Source of the DNA: Agriotes lineatus
Lineage: Eukaryota; Arthropoda; Insecta; Coleoptera; Elateridae
Assembly: GCA_940337035.1 (NCBI GenBank)
Contig: OW679200.1
Span: 20,501,090 to 20,565,089 of the forward strand
Length of the DNA stretch: 64,000 nucleotides
Reading direction: 5' to 3'
Made by a program: the position numbers and the translations under genes. The notes below the pieces were generated by a model. The model saw only the letters and a list, made by a program, of their open reading frames with translations, was not told where the DNA came from and did no database searches. Below are positions 57,160 to 64,000 of this stretch, piece after piece (within the stretch, counting starts at the first letter, position 1; each line of letters opens with the position of its first letter).

Positions 57160-57709
57160 TGTTAGCAGCCAGGGTTTTGACAGTTCGGTGCATATTTGTC
57201 ATTAAGCAGCACATCAATACAGGACTAGCTAGGGGATCCAGGCTGTGGACGTCAGGAGGAGTGTTGTTTTTAGGACATTACATTCAAGCAACAGAAGTGA
57301 AAGTTGTTCAGGTGGGTTTTTACTTTTTAGTTATCCTATTGAAGCTATATTGAATAAAAGAAAATTAAAAGAGTGTAATTAATATAATCAAGTACTTAAC
57401 TTAGGGCATTTAGTCAATTTACATGTGAGTAGAAAGAATATTTGTAATTTTTAATTGAGAATAGTATCAGAGCATTGTTTGACGTGCAAGGTGACAGTTA
57501 GTGTCAGCACACAATCAAAAGTCATCATAAAAATAAAATTTTAATTAACAAACTACTAGATTATCGAACCACCCCCTAATAAGAGTCTCAAGGCGCTATT
57601 TATTTTTATAAAAGTTTGAAAATAATTATAATTATCAAATACATTGCTTTGTGTAGGTACCGATATTAAATAAATAGTTAGGCATACACAATCAAGTGGA
57701 GCCTCGACA
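57160..57709 (+). repeat. Long terminal repeat, upstream copy
   Basis: A 550-bp block from TGTTAGCAGCCAGGGTTTTG to GCCTCGACA, in direct orientation to 58678-59223, starts TG and ends CA as LTRs do. About 11 bases after it comes TGGTCGCTCAAACGTGGGGC (57721-57740), which is placed like a primer-binding site. A frame open from upstream (KLWKVTGALLRWNGIFSVSS, QGFDSSVHICH) ends shortly inside the repeat, as if the 3' end of an element's coding region abuts this copy. Confidence 0.7.
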
Positions 57710-57720
57710 TAATAAATAAT

Positions 57721-57740
57721 TGGTCGCTCAAACGTGGGGC
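57721..57740 (+). promoter_or_regulatory. Primer-binding-site-like sequence, with a second similar copy at 57854-57875
   Basis: TGGTCGCTCAAACGTGGGGC begins 12 bases after the LTR end and has the TGG start and GTGGGGC words common in insect LTR elements. A second, similar sequence (TGGCGGCCTAAATACGTGGG) follows about 130 bases later, both preceded by AATAAT or AAAATAAT and followed by AAATTGT. The duplication is unusual. Confidence 0.4.
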
Positions 57741-58219
57741 AAATTGTGATTGTTAGTCAGTTTGTTTATAACATAATTAATTAATTAATTGCGACATAAA
57801 TGTGAGGAAAATACAAATAAAATAAACCACGTTATTTGCCACGCCAAAATAATTGGCGGCCTAAATACGTGGGGCAAATTGTATGTTGGTTGCATATTTA
57901 AAAGTTGCAAGTAAGCAGGACAAAGTAAAGTATTCAAAGGATTAATTTAAGATTACAATTGATAAACCAAGTTAGTAATCAGTTTAGCCATACCATTATT
58001 AATTGTGATTTAAGAAAGAGGTTTGTATAAAACAATAAGAATTTAAAATGTGGCATAATTGATTTCTTATCAAATTAATTCAAATATAGCAGAATAGAAC
58101 AATCAATAACAAAGTAAATAAAGTTTCTGATAAAGATTATTTGTTGAACTAAATACAAGGATTTGCAAGTTGATAAAAAGGTTAATAAAAGTAAATACAG
58201 ACTAAGAATTTAAAATAAA

Positions 58220-58723
58220 ATGGCAGAAGAAACGAAAGAGCAATTTGAAGAAAGGTTGTGGGTTGTAATACAAAATATGTTTGAGAATTTGACACCTGAG
58301 CAGAGTAGGACGTTAGGAAAGTTTAGCGGGGAAATGATGTTACAAATAGAGAAAGATAGAGAGGAAAGACATAAAAGATGGCAGAAGGAGGACGAGGAAA
58401 GAGAGAACAGAAGAAAGAAGGAATCCGAGGAAAGGGAAAATAGGTTAAAGAGAGAGACCGAGGAAAAGGAGAACAGGTTAAAGAAGGAAGCTGAGAAAAG
58501 GATAAAGACAGATTTAAAGGAGCCAATGCAGACAAAGAATCTGGTAGATGAGGAAGACGATTCGATGGAAAATAATATAAAGGTAAAACAGACTGAGGTA
58601 GACAGCAATGAAGATTTAAATGTGATAACAGGAGGTGTACTGAATAATATTATGAGGAACAAAAATAACACCTTTCCTGTTAGCAGCCAGGGTTTTGACA
58701 GTTCGTTGCATATTTGTCATTAA
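58220..58723 (+). CDS. Gag-like coiled-coil fragment
   Basis: A 167-codon frame starts MAEETKEQFEERLWVVIQNM. It has a short leading helix, then about 80 residues of charged heptads (repeats of the type EERENRLKRETEEKENRLKK), an acidic stretch (LVDEEDDSMEN) and a hydrophobic end. It lies between two LTRs, as gag does in Ty3-like elements. The last 17 residues (VSSQGFDSSLHICH region) are encoded inside the downstream LTR, so the frame has been joined to the repeat by an internal deletion. No capsid, zinc knuckle, protease or polymerase region is present. The assignment rests on position and coiled-coil character. Confidence 0.5.
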   Translation: MAEETKEQFEERLWVVIQNMFENLTPEQSRTLGKFSGEMMLQIEKDREERHKRWQKEDEERENRRKKESEERENRLKRETEEKENRLKKEAEKRIKTDLKEPMQTKNLVDEEDDSMENNIKVKQTEVDSNEDLNVITGGVLNNIMRNKNNTFPVSSQGFDSSLHICH

Positions 58724-59223
58724 ACAGCACATCAATACAGGACTAGCTACGGGATCCAGGCTGTGGACATCAGGAGGAGTGTTGTTTTTAGGACATGACA
58801 TTCAAGCAGCAGAAGTGAAAGTTGTTCAGGTGGGTTTTTAGTTATCCTATTGAAGCTATATTAAATAAAAGACAATTAAAAGGGTGTAATTAATATAATC
58901 AAGTACTTACCTTAGGGCATTTAGTCAATTTACATGTGAGTAGAAAGAATATTATTTGTCATTTTTAATTGAGAACAGTATCAGAGCATTGTTTAACGTG
59001 CAAGGTGACAGTTAGTGTCAGCAAACAATCAAAAGTCATCATAAAAATAAAATTGCAATTAACAAACTACTAGATTATCGAACCACCCCCTAATAAGAGT
59101 CACAAGGCGCTATTGATTTTTATAAAAGTTTGAAAATAATTATAATTATCAAATACATTGGTTTGTGTAGGTACCGATATTAAATAAATAGTTAGGCATA
59201 CACAATCAAGTTGAGCCTCAACA
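58678..59223 (+). repeat. Long terminal repeat, downstream copy
   Basis: A 546-bp direct copy of 57160-57709 with scattered substitutions and a few small indels (for example a run TTTTTACTTTTTAG shortened to TTTTTAG near 58837). It starts TGTTAGCAGCC and ends CCTCAACA. No purine-rich tract lies just before it and no matching target duplication flanks the pair, so the pair is not a textbook insertion. Confidence 0.7.
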
Positions 59224-59491
59224 ATAATTTAAATCACCATATTCCATTGTTAAATATGATTCGTAATACTACCTAATAATCTATATTTTATAATGCAAAG
59301 AAATACAATCACAAATACAGTTTTGGGATTATACAGTCAAACTTTTACATAATCAAACTCGCTCAGCCATAACAAGGTTCGACCAATACACCTCCAGAAA
59401 TTAGAACACCCAATAGCTGGGTATCAAGTTAACGCTGTGCTGTTAATGATAGAATTTTATTAGAATTAACGCTTTTTAAAATACGAGTATA

Positions 59492-59632
59492 CCAGGTGTA
59501 TTAAAATTAATTACATCTAGTAAGTTTTGAATTTTGTTTCTATGTAAATTCTTATATGCCCTAGATTGTTATTGGTATTGCATTATGGGAAATTCAAAGC
59601 GTACTAGATGAAATTAATTTTAAGACACACGG
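59492..59632. mobile_element. Palindromic TA MITE, 141 bp
   Basis: CCAGGTGTATTAAAATTAAT at 59492 mirrors a complement ending CACACGG at 59632, with TA on each side (59490-59491, 59633-59634). The inner arms share ACATCTAGTA and TTTTGAATTT. Tc1/mariner-type MITE without coding capacity. Confidence 0.75.
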
Positions 59633-60292
59633 TATATCTACTTAAAATATAAAAATACTCGAACTGTTAGTACTCACTCCGTTTAATTTTTCAAAATAAT
59701 AATACAAACCAGAAATTGAAATAAATATGAGAAAGGTAAACTGACATTTATTATAGCTTTAAATAATACGTTAAAAGGTGTACGTAAAGTTATATAAAGC
59801 ATTTTTATTCAGGAGCAAAAATTTAAAAAAATTAGAACATTAAAAGCAAACTATGGGAAAAATTATTTCCGCAGCAGCACATCACGTTGGTTTGAAAGTA
59901 CTTATGTAAAATAATATTGCATTGCACGAACAATGCTTTATAGAGTGCGCAACACCACGAAAAGCCAACCGTAAGTTCCCGTACTTATAAATTCATAGCA
60001 GTCCCTGAACGTATTATTTATTAAACTTCATGATTACTAAATTGTTTCCAGACAGCTGCATTTTTCAGTGGTGACGTTGGCGCCCCTTATTAAAGAACAG
60101 CAGGGCATATTATGTAGATTGCGTTGATGATAACAAAGGGGTTACATATTTTTAATATTGGAAAGTTGCAAATGTTGCAATTTAGTATTAATACCTATAC
60201 AGAATACCTCTACTTCGATGATAGATCACTAAAAATATTATTTGTGTGTTTAAATTAGCTATTCTACTGACTTATATAATAGTTATTTACTA

Positions 60293-60409
60293 TACAAGTG
60301 GGATAAGTGCATCATTAATATTCGCGTGTGTAAGTTACAAACGAGTGCGTAGCACGAGTTATATAAGCACACAAGTATATTAGTGATGCATTATTGCACA
60401 TGTATTGTA
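60293..60409. mobile_element. Palindromic MITE with CpG core
   Basis: TACAAGTGGGATAAGTGCAT at the left answers ATGCATTATTGCACATGTA at the right, with CATTAATA/TATTAGTG and CGTGTGT/ACACA further in. The tip AACGAGTGCGTAGCACGAGT is CpG-bearing and itself partly palindromic. It lies just upstream of another palindromic element. Confidence 0.75.
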
Positions 60410-60414
60410 CAAAA

Positions 60415-60669
60415 GTTTATCTACAACTGCCCGAAATTGAGAGAAGTACATTAGGAAGAATGTCAGATGTGTAATTTTGAAAAATATTTTAGTAGGCAAA
60501 TGTCATTATGTCATTCATTTGACACTATTTCCGTTAATAAAGCCATTACAACACTAGTGGTGTAATGGAAGTTCATCGGACCACTAGCGGTGTAATCAAC
60601 TTTATTACCTAACGGAAATGTGTCAAATAAGTTACATAATGATTCCTTATCCAAGAAGTTGTAGATAAA
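60415..60669. mobile_element. MITE with short inverted ends and an internal 141-bp palindrome
   Basis: GTTTATCTACAACT (60415) and AGTTGTAGATAAA (ending about 60669) are the ends of a 255-bp unit. Its right-hand part is a palindrome at 60502-60642 (TCATTATGT ... ACATAATGA, with GACAC..TTTCCGTTA mirrored). Around its centre are two copies of CACTAGYGGTGTAAT, one part of a perfect-looking small palindrome (CATTACAACACTAGTGGTG). No coding capacity. Confidence 0.7.
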
Positions 60670-61239
60670 ATAAAATACTTTTACTTTGAGTAACGTTCAT
60701 ATATATGGTTATCTAATATCAGTTTTCTTAACTAATATGTGTTTTGTGTTGCATAGAATGTTTTAAAAGGAGAATTAGTATTATTATTATTATTAAGTTA
60801 TTGTCAGTTTTAGTATTAGCATTAAATGCTGACATTAAATATAAAAACCTGTATCACCGTTTTTAATTCCAAATTACGCAATGCGACAACTACGATTTAT
60901 CAAACAAACAAACTGTTAAATACATGCTCAAAAAATACCGAACTACTATCAAAAATAATCGAAATAGTAAATTTGAATAGCATAAATACATAATCCTAAC
61001 TAAGAAATACAATAGACTTATTTTAATCAAAATACAATAAGAACAACAAAATAACACGCTCTTAGCTTTAGAGAAAAATAATGTTGATCATTTTACAAAA
61101 ACTTAATTACAATAACATCACCACAAATGTTTCCTTATGTGTTTTAAGGGTACCTAATAACGGGTGTGACCTCAACTGGTTAAGATGACTGCCTTACATC
61201 TTCTGGACATATTTACATTACCTAAGTTTCCGTATATTT

Positions 61240-61570
61240 TCAGCTGGTTCTGTTGTGTAGAGTAATTCCTGCCCAGACTATGACGAATACATCTCCATGC
61301 TTGTTGGTCTCCTGGACAACCCCCGGAATAACGCTCCCCACAACGAACCCACGCCCCAATTCGACTATCACAATGTATAAGACGAAACCTCGACTCATCA
61401 GAAAGAAGGACAAAGGATCACTGCACTGGTTCATATCCCAATTCACATGCTTTAAAGCGAATGTTAATTGAGCTCTTCTATGCTGAAGAGTTAAACGCCT
61501 GGCCTCCTGGACATTAGCATTAGCGTTGTCTCGGTGATAACAAATGCTGCAAGTAAATACTCGTGGCAAA
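61240..61570 (-). pseudogene. Tc1-like transposase fragment
   Basis: The minus strand reads LTLQHRRAQLTFALKHVNWD (61490-61430), then, after a one-base frame change, SDESRFRLIHCDSR (61415-61370), the first catalytic block of Tc1 transposases (usually FSDESRF). It continues VGSVIPG/CGERYSGGC and VFVIVWAGITLHNRT (about 61290-61250), matching the GSVMVWGGI strand. The second and third catalytic motifs are missing below 61240. A minus frame continuing upstream to about 61910 has no clear helix-turn-helix match. The pieces show frameshifts, so the gene is dead. Confidence 0.7.
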
Positions 61571-61579
61571 ACAAAGGAA

Positions 61580-62880
61580 GCTACTGCCGGAAGTGCTCAA
61601 AAAAACCGACACGACCACAAAATACTCTACCTTTTAGGTGAAGTTTTCTAACCTTTGTGTTGTCTTTAGAACGGAATTAGGACCCAACTGGAGCTCCTAG
61701 CTAATCCTATAATGCTTGACCCCCTCTTTGTCCGTTGGCCAACCTCTGCTGTCCCATTTCTTCCACCCAGGGCTTCTTCGCTCTCTATAAAAGTCACTGT
61801 CTACCTCCAGCTTCGAGGTGCTCCAATTACTCTGGTAGTACTTATAAAACATTTACCGAAATACAAGCTAACACCCGACGCACCATTAAAACATCTGCGG
61901 AGGTGCTAACAAACAATGCACTACACTACAGCATACTCAGGGACATACAATAACTTTATAGACTCACATAATTGGGAAAAGGGTATTTGTTCACAATTTT
62001 ACAATTATTTATTGGGGAAGTCAAGATAACTAACACCTTTCAGCTTGGCTTCATCCCCCCAACTGTTTGTCTTCGATACTTCCTTGGTTAACACTGTTTC
62101 CAAGCCTACTCGGATTATATTTTGTGTAAATCGAGGCTAACCCTATTTTTAATACCATTTTACAAATTATTATGAAAACCAATGCTCTTTTATAATATTT
62201 ACAAAAATTAAACCAGCACATTTCTGGAATATTTATAAACAAATTTTTTCATATGCATGAAATAGTTTTAATTTCTGTAATACTCGCAGAGGCTCAAAAT
62301 GTGTTCATAGCAATATATATCCTTCCCTGGTAGTACCTAATGCCACAACCTCAAAACAACAGGATGCCTTGCACCGACAACTCTTGCAACGTAACGAGAA
62401 CTTCTACCATCTTCTACCAATGCAATCGCTCTTGCAATTTCAACTTCGTTAAGGTTTCTCACTCTATGTCAATGGCCTTAGTATGGTAACTAAATTCAAC
62501 TGTCATTATTCTTACAGTCAAAAAGCATGTTTGATTATGTGAATTTTGTAGCTGGAGGCATTCAACCTTCATCAATTGAAAGAATATATAATTTAATAGA
62601 TATCTACGACAGAAATCTGAAATATATATCTCTTTGAATATTATGGGCAGTTTTAGTAGTGGTCCACCAACCTTTCTGAGCAGTGTAGTCGTTTATTGTG
62701 CAAGTGTGTTATATTAGTACAAATAAACCACTTGAGAAAAGTTGAGCCCTCGAGGCCGTCAGGCATGTTATACAAAATGTTATCCAACAACTCAATAAAA
62801 AGCAAAAACATACAATTTTCATGTGAAGTGAACTAAAGTACTGACAATTCAAATTAATTCATATATATGGTAACCTATGA
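61580..62880. other. No gene recognised
   Basis: Two overlapping frames at 61712-61953 (plus) oppose a minus frame that may belong to the Tc1 relic or to a separate element. The remainder is AT-rich without repeat structure. Confidence 0.35.
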
Positions 62881-62885
62881 TTTGT

Positions 62886-62985
62886 GTTATACGTTCGGCA
62901 GTACTGAAGTGTATTGTCAGTCTATGTCAAATGTGGATTAGTGAGTTAGGTTTTGTTTGTTATTGATCACATACTGACCCAAAAT
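62886..62985. mobile_element. Diverged half copy of the 52-kb palindromic element
   Basis: GTTATACGTTCGGCAGTACT, GAAGTGT, TCAGTCTATGTCAAAT and GTTAGGTTTTG follow in the order of the left arm at 51951-52043, and then ACATACTGACCCAAAATCTG matches the start of the right arm. The rest of the right arm is not present, and the GGTGACACTGTAAG segment is shortened. An older copy of the same family. Confidence 0.7.
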
Positions 62986-63689
62986 CTGTACCACCCTTAA
63001 ACAAGGGGTGAGCACAGCCCTAGCTAGCTTTAATCCTCGGTAGTATATGGCGCAAATTAGGACCAGGTAGCGGTTCTTAAGATTATAAAAAATTATTACA
63101 TTTTACTACAAACTGGGCGTCAGTCGTTAAACACAACATAAAACTAAATCTAGCTATTAAAAAAAATCACCACTAACTTGGATGCCTCTTTAACCTAAAT
63201 CTTAAACAGAACTAGCAGATTCATGGGCGGTTGTAGCGTAAGTATTCAAAGAAAATATAAACCAGTAACAGTAAATAGACTTCTAATATTGTAATGTAAC
63301 AATTACACATCGTAATTTATGAAATAATATTATTAAAACAACTCAGGTAGACTTGGCGCTCTACTGCTCAAATATTAATTACATTTCAAGTCAAACACAA
63401 TCAAAATGACACAATAACAATTCAACATCATAGATGTGGCAAAAACAACAAACTAAAGGCACTTACGCCAGCAACAAAATGGCAAAAATTGACATATGTA
63501 TGCCATGCCACAATTGAGTTAATTTTATGCAACGTAGCTCACTTTGACCGGCATAAGACTGTATAAATTGGAATTACTATGAACCGGGTGCGCAAGGATA
63601 CCCTGCGAGAGGTTTTTTACAGGGTTCATACACAATTTCACCTATCTATGTGAAAACGTCATCGACCGTTGATGAATCTACATATTACA

Positions 63690-64000
63690 TTAACACGTGC
63701 GGTTTATTCTATTTGAAGGCTTGCACATTAAAAGAACGCAGTACTGCAGTGGCAAACGCCCTTTACCGACACAAACAACGCTAAAATTTAAGTTGCATGT
63801 ACTTACTGCTTTCAGACCGTTTTACAAACGCCCTCGGAAGCGATCACTCGGGAAGATATCTACAGAACTCGGCATTTCTGGATAAATTATTTTCAAGGTC
63901 CTGGACCCAAAATACGAGCTGCTGGCTTACGGGATATTTTCAGTACAGCCGCCCTGCATGCCCAGAGAGGAGAACATTACGTCGTGGAGGTGGAAACAAC
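63690..64000 (+). pseudogene. Possible mariner-like transposase N-terminal fragment, running off the window
   Basis: A 62-codon frame from 63697 ends in RKRSLGKISTELGISG. The R-S-L-x-K-I-x-x-E-L-G-I-S pattern is the second helix-turn-helix of insect mariner-like proteins. After a stop, the next residues (IIFKVLDPKYEL) continue the expected alignment. A further stretch (LRDIFSTAALHAQRGEHYVV) to the end of the window is unassigned. The evidence is one short motif, so the call is tentative. Confidence 0.35.

Noticed and set aside
58210..58671. 153-codon Ser/Phe/Leu-rich minus frame
   Set aside because: It is the antisense of the Glu/Lys-rich coiled coil; purine-rich coding strands commonly leave such open antisense frames.

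Overview
This is a stretch of AT-rich eukaryotic, very probably insect, nuclear DNA. No long conserved host protein is visible. What can be recognised is a dense layer of decayed transposable elements: Tc1/mariner, piggyBac and hAT DNA transposons, endonuclease/reverse-transcriptase non-LTR retrotransposons with (AAG)n tails, tRNA-headed and 5S-headed SINEs, one LTR pair, and many palindromic MITEs. That mix and the base composition fit an arthropod. I cannot name the order (beetle or true bug would both fit). Only one segment, a possible 3'-terminal exon at 52456-52676 followed by AATAAA, looks like a candidate host exon.

Layout. 1-5 kb: a long palindrome (1747-1946), a CpG-rich imperfect palindrome (2054-2164), a broken mariner transposase on the minus strand (2262-3198), a 69-bp tandem array (3618-3958) and a 953-bp piggyBac deletion derivative with TTAA duplications (4069-5021). 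5-13.6 kb: mostly unique AT-rich DNA with retrotransposon 3' ends (9551-9790, 9935-10530, 11770-11935). 13.6-17 kb: an irritans-type mariner relic, a palindromic MITE and a 669-bp hAT MITE with a perfect 8-bp duplication. 20.8-28 kb: retrotransposon tails, a repeat family carrying a (TCTG)n core in two inverted copies, several tRNA-like SINE heads and the longest retrotransposon relic (24352-26190). 28.9-30.1 kb: a GC-richer block with 90-bp tandem units. 33.5-34.3 kb: a SINE abutting a retrotransposon 3' end.

34597-37757 is the most striking structure: a TA-flanked palindrome with arms of about 685 bp. Its loop holds three further TA-flanked palindromic elements end to end, and two of these contain pieces of a Tc1/mariner transposase. 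38-42 kb: a mariner-like element with long terminal repeats, then a plus-strand retrotransposon relic interrupted by a minus-strand SINE. 44-47 kb: a hAT-like element and a palindromic MITE. 49-52.7 kb: another retrotransposon relic, a 187-bp palindrome and the candidate exon. 54.4 kb: a 5S-rRNA-like SINE. 56-61 kb: palindromic MITEs, an LTR pair around a gag-like fragment, and nested palindromes. 61-64 kb: a Tc1 transposase relic, a half copy of the 52-kb palindrome and a possible mariner N-terminal fragment.

Nothing here works together as a pathway. The genes seen are remains of selfish elements, and the theme that ties the window together is the unusual density of long inverted repeats (about a dozen in 64 kb). 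All calls are by eye; no similarity search was possible.
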